This document shows, in pieces, positions 46,420-56,187 of a stretch of DNA of 64,000 nt. Positions within the stretch are counted from its first letter, which is position 1, and each line of letters opens with the position of its first letter. The notes under the pieces were generated by a model. It ran no database searches, was not told the DNA's origin, and saw only the letters and a program-made list of their open reading frames with translations. The stretch covers positions 124,001 to 188,000 of the forward strand of contig JAUSFB010000044.1 in NCBI GenBank assembly GCA_030651575.1, in the 5' to 3' direction. The stretch is from Phaeospirillum sp. Lineage in GTDB: Bacteria; Pseudomonadota; Alphaproteobacteria; Rhodospirillales; Magnetospirillaceae. Both the position numbers and the translations under genes were made by a program.

Positions 46420-47760
46420 ATGGTTTGGCTTGAGCGGCGGTCCGGCTGGCAAAAAAAGTCCCAGGATGCTCGTACACCAGGCGATGTCGATTACGGGCGT
46501 GTGATCCACTCCGCTTCGTTCAGGCGGCTACAAGGCAAGACCCAAATCCTCAATCTAGGTGACAGCGACTTCTATCGCACCAGGCTGACACACTCCCTTG
46601 AGGTTGCCCAAATTGCAGCGGGCCTCGGCGCCCAGTTGCGCCACAGTTTCCCTGATCACGATGCGGTTAGTTATGTTCCAGACCGCAGCATGATACAGGC
46701 CATCGCCTGCACGCACGATCTTGGCCATCCGCCGTTCGGACACGGTGGGGAGGTTGCGCTGAATTACTGCATGCGGGAGAGCGGTGGCTTCGAGGGGAAC
46801 GGACAAACTCTTCGGATTCTCTCAAGATTAGAAAAATTCTCGCGAGCCGATGGTGCGGACCTCTCCCGCGAGGCGTTGCTTGGTGTACTGAAATACCCAG
46901 TGGCCTATAGTGCCGCTGCAAATCCAAGAATCGTTCCGAGGATGCTTATCGACACTAGTGGCACCCCACTGCTTGATCGCAAGGCGTCCAAGCCGCCCAA
47001 ATGCTACATGGATAGCGAGGCAGGCGTTGTTTCCTGGTTGCTTGAGCCGCTTTCTGAGGGTGATAGATCTCTCTTTCAAGCTAGTGACCAGCAACCGGAG
47101 AAGCACGCCAAGGCGCGGCACAAGTCCTTTGCATGCAGCATCATGGATCTCGCCGACGACATAAGTTTCGGCATCCATGACATGGAGGATGCACTGGCAT
47201 TGCGGTTGGTCGACGAAGCTGGGTTCCGTAGGCACGTGACTCCCAAGAGGTGCGAAGGTCTGCTCGACTATCTCAATTCCAGCTACGCCGGCAAATATGG
47301 AAACGACGTCTATGAAGGTCTTATAGGGCGAATTTTTGCTGATGGTTCCGAGCGAAAACACCAGATCAACCGCATCCTGAATTTTGTCATCCCCAGCGTA
47401 GAGATTGAGGAGTTTCCTGAATTTGAGGAACCGCGCCTGCGCTTTCGCGCTCATCTCCCTAAGCCTGTTGCACAATTCGTCGAAGCTGTGAAGGACTTCG
47501 TTCGTGAAGAAGTCATACTAACGCCGAGCGTCCAGCATCTGGAATTCAAAGGACAGATGATGGTGATTTCGGTATTTGAGGTTCTGAAATCTGACCCTAA
47601 GAGCTTCCTTCCGTCAGATATTTTTGCCAGATACGAGCGTAGCTCTGACCCGCTCCGCGATATCTGCGACTATGTTGCGGGAATGACGGACACCTACCTT
47701 TTGAAGACATATGAGCGTCTCTTTTCGCCGAGGATTGGGTCTGTCTTCGACAAGCTGTAA
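46420..47760 (+). CDS. dgt: dGTPase-family HD phosphohydrolase
   Basis: 446 aa, with a G-rich ribosome site before the ATG. The dGTPase pattern is complete: RTRLTHSLEVAQIA (H58), HDLGHPPFGHGGE (H99, D100, H103) and a later aspartate block DLADDISFG. The enzyme splits dGTP or other dNTPs into nucleoside and triphosphate. Stand-alone dNTPases of this family lower the dNTP pool and can block phage. It lies between an HNH nuclease gene and the Wadjet-like operon, which supports a defence role (inference). Confidence 0.85.
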   Translation: MVWLERRSGWQKKSQDARTPGDVDYGRVIHSASFRRLQGKTQILNLGDSDFYRTRLTHSLEVAQIAAGLGAQLRHSFPDHDAVSYVPDRSMIQAIACTHDLGHPPFGHGGEVALNYCMRESGGFEGNGQTLRILSRLEKFSRADGADLSREALLGVLKYPVAYSAAANPRIVPRMLIDTSGTPLLDRKASKPPKCYMDSEAGVVSWLLEPLSEGDRSLFQASDQQPEKHAKARHKSFACSIMDLADDISFGIHDMEDALALRLVDEAGFRRHVTPKRCEGLLDYLNSSYAGKYGNDVYEGLIGRIFADGSERKHQINRILNFVIPSVEIEEFPEFEEPRLRFRAHLPKPVAQFVEAVKDFVREEVILTPSVQHLEFKGQMMVISVFEVLKSDPKSFLPSDIFARYERSSDPLRDICDYVAGMTDTYLLKTYERLFSPRIGSVFDKL

Positions 47761-47899
47761 TGTGTGCTGCGGGTGCAGTTCGGTCGCTCAGAAGCCTAGT
47801 TGCCTGTATCCACAATCAGTTCGTTATTACAATTTTTCGCCCATTATTGCCGTTCAATGTGAACTTGACCCGCCATGGGAATATTCCTCCAATCTGAAG

Positions 47900-49084
47900 T
47901 TAGGGTTCCGGACCTGGAGACGGACTCTGCCTCAGGTTGGGAAAATTATCAGAAAACGGGTCAGTGGCTGCCGGCGCATAGGGATGCAAAACGATTTCTC
48001 CCGGCCACGGGTCGCAGACCGCCTCCTGATCTACAGCCCTGTCTTTCACAGCTTCGAGAAGCGTAAACAGGGCTGGGTCGTCCAGGGCAGCACTCCTCTG
48101 GTCGGTACTCTTGCCTGCAAAGGAACCGTATGGGTGGCTGTTGCCGCGCCGTAACTCGGCCTCCATGAGACCGTAGGCAGCAGACAACCTGAGGCCGGGA
48201 ATGGCTGACCGAAGGCTCGCATAGATCCGCAGTCCTTCGCGGTCCAAGTCTCCCCAGAAAAGAATGCATTGCGCGGAAGCAAGAATTTCCGCCAGGGCGT
48301 ACCTGGGGCCCACGGCCGGACAGGACCGGAGACCGCCAACCTTCAACCGCAATCCGAGATTTTCCATGGATAATCCATACCCAAAGGAGCAGATGGCCAG
48401 CGCTTGATTGCGCGTTTCTGAACCCGCAAAAGCGGAAAAGGCGGCCATGTTCTCGATAATAAGCACGGTGTCGGCGCGGCCGTCGTCCGGACCTGCTGTC
48501 AGCACGTGTTGGATGCGATTGAGGGATGCCTCCGCGGGAATCCCAAATGCGGAGGCGACCTGTGTTCCGACGATGTCGAGGGCCTTCGACGAGCCGAGGA
48601 GAAATTTCGCCGAAGTGATATAGGTGTCCGCCAAAGTACCGTTCCGAACGGCCTCAGAGAGTGAGAGAAGGCCTTCGATCAGGGCGGCTTGGTCAGCCGG
48701 ATTAAGGGAAAGGACCGCAGAAGGGGCGCACATGAGGGCATCGAACTGAATGCGAGAAAGATTGTCTTCTCTGCTCAAAATAGCCTGCTGCCACATTTTG
48801 ACGTTTTCCGGGCGCTCTTCCTCTGGGAGAGCGAGGGAAACATTGGTCAATGGACGCATGCCGTGGGCGAATTGCCCTGCGACGATCCCGCATTCTTGCA
48901 GGCAACGTAAAACCTCTGCGATCACCGGCGCGTTGAACCGCGCTGGCAGGTTTTTCTCCAGGATCGTCCAAAGATGACCCTTCCGGATCTGCCGGCCATT
49001 CGTTTTGGTGCGAAGGACGGCGAGAACGATTTCAAGATCACCTGACTCAAGAAGGCCCATGTTCGTGCTTTCCGTCAGTTCCAT
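47900..49084 (-). CDS. jetD: Wadjet-like TOPRIM nuclease subunit JetD
   Basis: 394 aa from the ATG at 49084, which has AAGG six bases upstream; this overlaps the jetC stop by 38 bases. The C-terminal TOPRIM domain shows LIIENMAAF (E211) and FWGDLDREGLRIY (D279, D281), matching the E and DxD metal ligands of JetD proteins. The N-terminal half is helical with winged-helix features. In known Wadjet systems JetD cuts the plasmid DNA held by the SMC complex. It is the last gene of the operon and converges on the dGTPase gene. Confidence 0.75.
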   Translation of the reverse strand: MELTESTNMGLLESGDLEIVLAVLRTKTNGRQIRKGHLWTILEKNLPARFNAPVIAEVLRCLQECGIVAGQFAHGMRPLTNVSLALPEEERPENVKMWQQAILSREDNLSRIQFDALMCAPSAVLSLNPADQAALIEGLLSLSEAVRNGTLADTYITSAKFLLGSSKALDIVGTQVASAFGIPAEASLNRIQHVLTAGPDDGRADTVLIIENMAAFSAFAGSETRNQALAICSFGYGLSMENLGLRLKVGGLRSCPAVGPRYALAEILASAQCILFWGDLDREGLRIYASLRSAIPGLRLSAAYGLMEAELRRGNSHPYGSFAGKSTDQRSAALDDPALFTLLEAVKDRAVDQEAVCDPWPGEIVLHPYAPAATDPFSDNFPNLRQSPSPGPEP

Positions 49085-52000
49085 CGCCATCCTTCATTAT
49101 GAAGAGGTCACCCCCCTCCGCCGTTTTCGATAAAGGCCTCTTCGCGGGCTTGCGACGGCCGTGCACCGTCGTGACTACCATTTCGCCGGGCTCCGTCTTC
49201 CGAATGGTTCCGTCCCGATTTTGGGTGACAATTTCCGTCCAGACATGGCGTCCGTCCCCATCATGCCCAATAGCGCTCTTTCCGATCAACATGCGAGGAA
49301 AGATGTCGAAGTTATTTCGGTAGTGAGGCGGATGCAAAAACCCAATGATCTGAAAATTGCTCTGAAGCTTCCCGCAATTTCCCAGGGAGAGATCGATCAA
49401 GTCGTCATCCGAAAGATTAGAGAACAACCCATCGATAATTAGCACGCCCTGGGCGCTCTTCTCTGCCTGGCGTCTTTGTGCCTGCGTCAGCGACAACGCC
49501 GAACCACACTCGATGGCATCACGCTTAAAGGCAAATTCCGCCAGCTTCACCGTCCACAGGAGTTCGAGGGATGCAAACTCGCCTTGGCTTACGCCGCTAT
49601 CGAAAGGGAACCGTCCGTCGCCACCGATCGCCTTATGGCGGACGTAAATCCGTGCCTCTGGGAAGAGGCGGGGATAAAGCACATCTGCAATTTGTGCCCG
49701 GATGTCGGCACGATGCAGCTCTTCTTGAGCAGCCCCCTTCTTCTTACTTAGATCCTCTTCTGCCTTTTGCTCGATCCCCTCGATCTTGTCCAGAACATCA
49801 ACCAGGATGCGTTCCCATTCCTTCGCATCGACAATTGTCACGTCAAGTTCAAAAGTCGTATCCGGAGTCGCTTTCAGGATAGATTCAAGGTAACTTAGAT
49901 GTGATTTGACGCCGTCCTCGATCAGGTACTGCCAAGTTTGCATATAAGCCTTGCGAGTTTCCGCAAGGTCGTTGGCCTCGCGATCCCTCTGATCTTCCTT
50001 TTCCTTGAGATCAACTTCAAGAAGTCTAATTTGCGGGCCGACTGCGGTGGGAGAGCAACGGCGGAACTGCTCGAAGATAGGTGCCATCAACTCCTCGCCA
50101 CTCTCATCGCGAAGGAGCTCATCTCGCCTCCTCTGGTATGCGTCTAGTGTGTTCCTCGCCTTGTTGAAAGCGGTTTTCGCGCGTTCTTCCTCACTATCGC
50201 GGCCCTTCATATAATCCATAACGGTGCTGGCCTGACTTATGAAGCTCGTTCTGCTGGCGCTCTCAAGATAGATATTGGGGTCATTTAGGAGATCGCGAAG
50301 ATTCTCGATCGTTCCATAAAGGGAATCTTCCTCATCCAGCTGGGGAGAAATTTCCGTCATCTGGCGAGAGGCTTCGATGAAATCCTGTACCTTCCGATAT
50401 CGATAGATGGTCAGTGCGGCGAGATTGTCTAAGGCAACCTCAAGGTTCACCAAACCGGAAACCGCACCAGTCAGAGCGGTCCTCTTTCGCCCGAGGGCGT
50501 CAATGCTCTCCCGCAAAGACTGAGTCGATACGCGGAGACGTTCGATACGTTCGGTCGGATCGTCAGCATTGTCTCGACTATCGACAAATTGTTGGGCCTT
50601 CCCAAAGTCGATACCGTGCTGCCGATCCTCAAGTTGCCGGCGTTCCGCTTCGATAGCATCTAGATGGGTTGCGGATCGGGCGAACCATTCAAAATCGCCA
50701 TTATCTAGCCGCTGCTGCAGTGTTCTGAGCGCGGGAATTTCCATAGCGTTTCGTCGGGCCTCGCTTGCACCTACCTCGGCGGCCTTCCGGGCGGAAACGA
50801 GGCTTGGCAGCTTTTTCCGCAAGGTCGCCACTTCCTCGCCGACCATTTTCTCCATCGTCCGTGCATCGCGATATTCATGATCCCGTTTCGCTAATTCCTC
50901 CTGGCCGCCTGTCGCCAAGAAATCACGCCAATTTCGAATTGCCTCGAATGCCTCCGGCGAGGTCTTGAATTTGGCATTCTCGACAAGCTCCGTTAGATCC
51001 GGAGCGACCGAAAAGGCCGCCAACAAGGCTTCTTCGCCCCCCTTGTCGGCGAAATTACGCGCTGCTTCCGCCGCCCTGACGAGAGGACCTTCCGACCGCA
51101 GACGATGAGCATCTGCCTTGTTAGTTTTATGCAGGTCCGACAAAGTGGACAGCCGTTCCCGCAACTGATCCTTCTGGCGTTCCAAGGCTTTTGGATCGAC
51201 CATGCTTTCCACGATGTCGTTCCGGCAACCCAGCATCATTCCCGCCGCGACAGTTCCGTCCCAGGTGATCCGCTCGCCGCCGTCTTTTAGGAAGTTCGTA
51301 AGGCCCACTGTAAGGAAGACAGGAACCTGAATATCTTTTTCGTCGAGAATGGCGCGGACCCCACGAGCATCCGCCTCGCTGTCAAACACGGGCGCACTTA
51401 GAAGAGGATTGAAGAACGACCCCATGCGGCGACGATCCTCGTCAATCTTGAGGGCGTCGGTGATGACATCGCTTACGGTCCGCCATGTTTTGTCGGCAGG
51501 AATCATATCTACAGCACGAAGCACGTCGCCGGCAGGAGCCACAGCGGCCGTTTTGAGCCGCTCTAGACGCGCTTTTGCCTCATCGATCTCTTGATCCCCT
51601 TGGGCTATGGCGACGGCCAGGCGGTCCCGTTCCCTATCGACCCACTGTAGCCATTCCTGTGCCGTCTGCCCGCCCTCTTCCTCAAAGAAGTGCGCAGCGC
51701 GTTCATTGAGGTCGCTGAGGATCTTGATTATGTCTTGGGTCGCACGGAGATTGGTCTCGGCTGTACTTAAGGCGTCACGAAGATCGTTCTCCATGTTCGC
51801 TTCTGGCTCGCGGTCCCCAAAAAGATCTACATATCTTTTCTGGAAGGACGCCTTTGCCTGAAGTTCCACCAAATGCAGCTCCGCCTTCTGGCGCCGTGTC
51901 TCACAGGTACGGTGAGCACTCTCCCGCTCGGCAAGGTGTGCTTGGCTCGCGTCCAGGGTATCGACAGCTTCTGTAAAGCCGGCCTCAGCCATGTCGAGCG

Positions 52001-53795
52001 CAATCTGGAGGACGTTGGCTTCAGCTTCCGGCGTCCAATTATCATCGGCTGACGTTTGACGGGTGGTGTAGGCGTCATAAAGCGCCTCGAGTTCCCCCCT
52101 GCGTTTGATGATTTTGTGGATTGTCTTGTCGGCGGTCTCAATTGCCTCACGTAACCGCGCACCGGCTTTTCCGGGCTCCTCGCATTCCTCTGAGGAAAAC
52201 CCACGATCCTGCATTGACCGGTAATGGCTTTCATTCTCGGTCAGTTTTTCTTTCTGCACATTCAGTTTGTCGAGCTCACGAGATTCGGTCCCGAGCTTGG
52301 CTTCTAACTCCCTCTGCTTGCTGACAGCATCATCAATTTCCTTCCGTCGCATCCGGCCAAGTGCCCGGAACGGGTTGGTGTCAAGTTTCTCGATAGTGGC
52401 GAACGCTTCCCGGACGGCCTCCTTGATGGCCTGCTTCGGACGCCTCCAGCGGTTAGTCTCCTCGATAAGACGGATTATATCTGCCTCGGTCAGCCAGCGG
52501 GGTGGCTTGCCCCCATAGGTTTTTGGAGTATTTGCGGATCGAATATTACACGTGTTTTCAATTACTTCCCTGGCTTCAAGGCCGTAGCTTTCCCCCAGGG
52601 CACGCCGAAGAACTAGTGGCTGCTCTTCATCGCCTAAACCCGCCAGATCACCCATCACATACCGGCTCCACAGAGCCGGCTGCCCATCCCGGGCACCGTA
52701 CAGGCCGGGAACCCATACTATGTGAGGAAGGATGTCCGCCGCCAAGCCATCGAGGCCGACCTCCTCCGGAGTACGCAATAGGCCGGGAAGTGGTCTTTTC
52801 GTGATGAGATCGTCAAACAGGCCGACCACATGGGAAAGCGCCTTGACTGCCTCGATCTGCTCGCGCTCTGCCCGGACCGCCTCAATGGCCGCCTTTTCTA
52901 GAGGGCGTATCTTATCAAGAGCCTTCTCCACCTTCTTAATGCGCTGCTCCTGGCGTTCGACATGCCGGCTCGCCGCCAGAAGCTCCCTGCCAGAACGGCT
53001 AATAGAGTCCTCGAAATACTGGCCGTCCTGCTCGAATTCTTCGTCTCCGTTCCGTTTCGTGATCGACTGGATGCGCGGGCCAGCCAGCAGCTCAGGAGCG
53101 ATGTGCTGCCAAAAGAAGCGGGTATCGAAGGGCGCTCCGCGCGTGTCTCGGCCGGTCGACACTTTGAACAGTTCCGTTGATTTGTCGCCGGCCCCCCGTT
53201 TCAGATGGCTGACGTTTCGCGCGAGGCTGTTTTTTGGCATGTGATGGTGGACCAGGCTGAGCCACCTGATCTTATCGGCAAAGGGCCTCACATCCCAATG
53301 GCTGCCGGGAATGGCCTTCACTGCATCGCGGAACTCATCATTGGTAAGAAGTTCCCGCGATCCATCCGGAAGGACGTTGAACGTCGGCGCAGCGTCGAAT
53401 TCACGGGGGAAATAATAATAGATGACGTCGCCGTTGGAATTTCCGCACGCGCCAAACGTCGTCCGTCGACCCGGAAGATCCTCTCCCAGGGCAACATGCA
53501 TCTGAGTACCGAGATGGATGTTTACATCGATAAACTCGACCCGGACATGGCTCCAGATTCCCACTTTCTCAGGAGCCATTCGACTCTTCATCTCCGCACG
53601 CAGCGTCTTATCCAGAGATAGGATGCCAAGTACGCTGGAAAGAATGGATGTCTTGCCCCGGCCGTTAGGGATTTGCACGACAGAGCTGAACCCACCAAAC
53701 GAGAACCGCTCCCCGCGGTATCGTGGGTGCCATCCGATCATGGCCTTCTTCTCGTTCAGGAAATTCGTGACTTCGATGCCGCCAAGCAAGGACAT
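49047..53795 (-). CDS. jetC: SMC/MukB-like ATPase, divergent Wadjet JetC-type subunit
   Basis: 1582 aa, longer than usual JetC (about 1100 aa). The N-terminal ATPase lobe has a P-loop IPNGRGKTS (G45, K48, T49) in which the first glycine is isoleucine. Long coiled coils (about 265-310, 450-780 and 870-1350) surround a central hinge-like part (about 790-860, FFNPLLSAPVFDSEAD). The C-terminal lobe has a signature-like SQGEFASLELL (about 1395-1410). Walker B reads GVLIIDGLFSNLS, so the usual catalytic glutamate after the aspartate is a glycine. It may hydrolyse ATP with altered chemistry or may use another residue. It is 16 bases downstream of the KITE gene. Confidence 0.78.
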   Translation of the reverse strand: MSLLGGIEVTNFLNEKKAMIGWHPRYRGERFSFGGFSSVVQIPNGRGKTSILSSVLGILSLDKTLRAEMKSRMAPEKVGIWSHVRVEFIDVNIHLGTQMHVALGEDLPGRRTTFGACGNSNGDVIYYYFPREFDAAPTFNVLPDGSRELLTNDEFRDAVKAIPGSHWDVRPFADKIRWLSLVHHHMPKNSLARNVSHLKRGAGDKSTELFKVSTGRDTRGAPFDTRFFWQHIAPELLAGPRIQSITKRNGDEEFEQDGQYFEDSISRSGRELLAASRHVERQEQRIKKVEKALDKIRPLEKAAIEAVRAEREQIEAVKALSHVVGLFDDLITKRPLPGLLRTPEEVGLDGLAADILPHIVWVPGLYGARDGQPALWSRYVMGDLAGLGDEEQPLVLRRALGESYGLEAREVIENTCNIRSANTPKTYGGKPPRWLTEADIIRLIEETNRWRRPKQAIKEAVREAFATIEKLDTNPFRALGRMRRKEIDDAVSKQRELEAKLGTESRELDKLNVQKEKLTENESHYRSMQDRGFSSEECEEPGKAGARLREAIETADKTIHKIIKRRGELEALYDAYTTRQTSADDNWTPEAEANVLQIALDMAEAGFTEAVDTLDASQAHLAERESAHRTCETRRQKAELHLVELQAKASFQKRYVDLFGDREPEANMENDLRDALSTAETNLRATQDIIKILSDLNERAAHFFEEEGGQTAQEWLQWVDRERDRLAVAIAQGDQEIDEAKARLERLKTAAVAPAGDVLRAVDMIPADKTWRTVSDVITDALKIDEDRRRMGSFFNPLLSAPVFDSEADARGVRAILDEKDIQVPVFLTVGLTNFLKDGGERITWDGTVAAGMMLGCRNDIVESMVDPKALERQKDQLRERLSTLSDLHKTNKADAHRLRSEGPLVRAAEAARNFADKGGEEALLAAFSVAPDLTELVENAKFKTSPEAFEAIRNWRDFLATGGQEELAKRDHEYRDARTMEKMVGEEVATLRKKLPSLVSARKAAEVGASEARRNAMEIPALRTLQQRLDNGDFEWFARSATHLDAIEAERRQLEDRQHGIDFGKAQQFVDSRDNADDPTERIERLRVSTQSLRESIDALGRKRTALTGAVSGLVNLEVALDNLAALTIYRYRKVQDFIEASRQMTEISPQLDEEDSLYGTIENLRDLLNDPNIYLESASRTSFISQASTVMDYMKGRDSEEERAKTAFNKARNTLDAYQRRRDELLRDESGEELMAPIFEQFRRCSPTAVGPQIRLLEVDLKEKEDQRDREANDLAETRKAYMQTWQYLIEDGVKSHLSYLESILKATPDTTFELDVTIVDAKEWERILVDVLDKIEGIEQKAEEDLSKKKGAAQEELHRADIRAQIADVLYPRLFPEARIYVRHKAIGGDGRFPFDSGVSQGEFASLELLWTVKLAEFAFKRDAIECGSALSLTQAQRRQAEKSAQGVLIIDGLFSNLSDDDLIDLSLGNCGKLQSNFQIIGFLHPPHYRNNFDIFPRMLIGKSAIGHDGDGRHVWTEIVTQNRDGTIRKTEPGEMVVTTVHGRRKPAKRPLSKTAEGGDLFIMKDGDGTDGKHEHGPS

Positions 53796-53811
53796 GGATC
53801 ATTCTTCCCTG

Positions 53812-54609
53812 TTACTCGTCGTTCGCCGCGATCGAATCGCCTGTATCGTCCAATGGTGCGCCAATTTGTAAGGCAGCTTCGCTCGGGTTCTGGATCGGCA
53901 GAGTGATCAATTCGTGGAAGCCTGTTGTAACGCACCGCTCCGCCTCCTTTGCCGAAAGGAGGGTCTGCCGGTAGATCGGCTGAACCCCGTCGATAGCCTC
54001 AAGCAAACCGGCCGAAACCATGCCTTCGAGAAACGATTTCACCCGGACGGGGACTTCTGTATGAGGATCTCCGTCAAGCAGCACATCTGCAAATAGCTGC
54101 CGCCTCTCTTCATCAATTTCTGTCCGAGACAATTTCTCGATCCCGTCAATGACAGATTTTGATAGGTGATCGACGTTGAAATCCGCACCGATGAACCGCG
54201 ATATTTCGGACAAAGCGCGGCCTTCATAAAGAAGAGCCATATGATGGGCCCATATAAACAGCCACCATATCCGTGTAACCCTGGGAAGCTCTGATTTCCT
54301 CCTCTTCATCAGGTCGAGCACAGGAGAGCTTCCGCCGAAGGCAGGAGAAGCAAGATGAGGATCTCTGATAAGAAGAAATGTTCTATCCCCGAACTCGGGA
54401 CGGCCCAAACCGCCTTCGGCGATCTCCAGTGAAAAACCAAAAGATTCGAAAATTTCGACGAGTTCATCCCAATGATATTTGCTGGCATTAGATAGCAACC
54501 TGGCCACGCCGCTTTCACCACGGAGAGCCTTGCGACTGCCGCTGCCCAGTCGGGCCTGACGATGCCGCAACATGAACGTCAGGATTTTCCCCTTCTCACT
54601 TGCCAGCAT
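53812..54609 (-). CDS. jetB: KITE/MukE-like subunit, JetB-type
   Basis: 265 aa, mostly helical, with two winged-helix-like stretches (about 30-110 and 125-220). There is no enzyme motif. Position and length match the KITE protein of Wadjet and MukBEF operons, which sits between the kleisin and SMC genes and bridges them. It overlaps the kleisin stop by 14 bases. The assignment rests mainly on gene order and fold pattern. Confidence 0.6.
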   Translation of the reverse strand: MLASEKGKILTFMLRHRQARLGSGSRKALRGESGVARLLSNASKYHWDELVEIFESFGFSLEIAEGGLGRPEFGDRTFLLIRDPHLASPAFGGSSPVLDLMKRRKSELPRVTRIWWLFIWAHHMALLYEGRALSEISRFIGADFNVDHLSKSVIDGIEKLSRTEIDEERRQLFADVLLDGDPHTEVPVRVKSFLEGMVSAGLLEAIDGVQPIYRQTLLSAKEAERCVTTGFHELITLPIQNPSEAALQIGAPLDDTGDSIAANDE

Positions 54610-56119
54610 GTCGTCGCCCCATGTCGTCCGCCTTCATAAGTACGATGTTTCCCCCGACAACCTCGCCGTCTTCGAGATCCAGACGCATATTCCCGTTCAG
54701 GCCAATCGCGACGATCATATTCCCGACATGGAATAAGGGGGGCGCATGAAAGTCAGAGATGATCTCCTCAGCAATGCTAAGGGTGCTTTCCGGGAAAAAC
54801 CCCTCCCTGAAGGCATCAGCCAGCGATAACGGCCCCTCGTCGAGGCGTTTTTCTAGCCTCTCGGCTTCGCGCTCCAGCCACCGTCCGAATTGAAGGGACG
54901 CGCTCTCATCCCTCGCGGGAAATACCGTTCGGACGACGTTGGCCGTACGAGTCGGCACCGCAATGAAGTTTTGAAAATCAATTGGGTGCGGCGCCATGGT
55001 CTGCGGTGGATCCGGCACGAGTAGTCCCATGATCTTCTGCAGCGCTTCGTCGTCCATCGGCGATACAGCCATACGTAAAGACAATTGAAGAAAATCAATC
55101 GGCTGGATGAACCCGCTGCCGCGCTTCTGGATAACATTGATGCACTCAACGAAGATGTCCATAAACCCTTGCAAGGTCTGCAGCAGGTCCCTTAACCCCC
55201 CTTCAATCTCCCACCACAGGACAGCATCATCACCAGTCCTTGCAACATATTCTTGATATCCACTACGACATTGCTGTGAGGCCACACGATCTCTAGCTTT
55301 TTCTAGAGCCTCTAATGCATTCTTCATCGTCTCTTGATAACGGGTCCGGTACTCGACGTAGAACAGCCTGAGGCTATCCATGCCAGGCTGTTCTACAGCT
55401 CTGGTTATATATTCGGCCTCAATATTGATCGAGCGGACCATCTGGCGGCACAATGCGACCGCTTTGGGAAAGTCGTTCCACGCCAGTGCCCTGATGATGC
55501 TTTCGCTGATATCGCCCGTATAGATCCAGTCCCGTGCGGCCTGGGCGATCTGGATAGTTTGGTGCCCGCGCTTTGCAAGGCGCACTAACTCACCGGTTCG
55601 GGAGCGCTCTACCAGGACTGTATCTTTCGACTGAAACGCCTTCTCACCAGCGTCGCTATATCCTCCAGGCCGGCACCATATCGACGTTGGACGGCACAAC
55701 ATGCGCACGATGAAGAGAACATCCTCTTCGTTGATTTGAGGGTGTCTGCCCAGGATCATTTCCGTGAATGGCGCGAGAGGAATAAAGCTACCGGGATTGT
55801 TGAGATCTTGATTGCCAAGATAGCTCAGCAACTGAAGGCCAACATCGAGCCAAATGCCTCGATTTTCTTTGCCGGGTCGCGTCACGGATATGGCCTGCGT
55901 CGTCGATCCCGGTGTCCGCGCCAGATCATGGAGGTCTACGAGCCGGAACGCACCCATTAGCCATTGCATGGCTTCAGGTATGTCAAATTGACCAACCTCT
56001 TCTGTCGCGGAAGTTAGCTCTTCATCCTTTTCCTGCTCACCGAGGCTCATGGCATTCAGACACTCACGAAATGAAAGGCTTGCCCTTGGTGGCGTCACCC
56101 GTATGATCAGGCGATGCAT
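54596..56119 (-). CDS. jetA: Kleisin/MukF-like subunit, JetA-type
   Basis: 507 aa from the ATG at 56119; a second ATG at 56050 (MSLGEQEKDEELTS) is also possible. The N-terminal part (about 40-180) looks like a winged-helix domain, the middle is helical (about 190-310), and the C-terminal part ends in a small beta-type domain. There is no catalytic motif. The order kleisin, KITE, SMC, TOPRIM is that of jetABCD and mksFEBG, and the length fits JetA. Family-level similarity is weak, so this rests on context. Confidence 0.6.
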   Translation of the reverse strand: MHRLIIRVTPPRASLSFRECLNAMSLGEQEKDEELTSATEEVGQFDIPEAMQWLMGAFRLVDLHDLARTPGSTTQAISVTRPGKENRGIWLDVGLQLLSYLGNQDLNNPGSFIPLAPFTEMILGRHPQINEEDVLFIVRMLCRPTSIWCRPGGYSDAGEKAFQSKDTVLVERSRTGELVRLAKRGHQTIQIAQAARDWIYTGDISESIIRALAWNDFPKAVALCRQMVRSINIEAEYITRAVEQPGMDSLRLFYVEYRTRYQETMKNALEALEKARDRVASQQCRSGYQEYVARTGDDAVLWWEIEGGLRDLLQTLQGFMDIFVECINVIQKRGSGFIQPIDFLQLSLRMAVSPMDDEALQKIMGLLVPDPPQTMAPHPIDFQNFIAVPTRTANVVRTVFPARDESASLQFGRWLEREAERLEKRLDEGPLSLADAFREGFFPESTLSIAEEIISDFHAPPLFHVGNMIVAIGLNGNMRLDLEDGEVVGGNIVLMKADDMGRRHAGK

Positions 56120-56142
56120 ATACCCGCCTTTTTGGGAGCTTC

Positions 56143-56156
56143 GCTATATGGATAGC
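56143..56156. promoter_or_regulatory. Palindrome between divergent jet operon and WYL regulator
   Basis: GCTAT and ATAGC are exact complements around a 4-base centre, inside the 68-base gap between the two start codons. WYL regulators of the BrxR/CapW type bind inverted repeats in their own promoters, so this is the best operator candidate. The gap must also hold promoters for both directions. Confidence 0.5.
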
Positions 56157-56187
56157 CTGAGTTAACTGATCGGGAGAGTCAAGCTGC

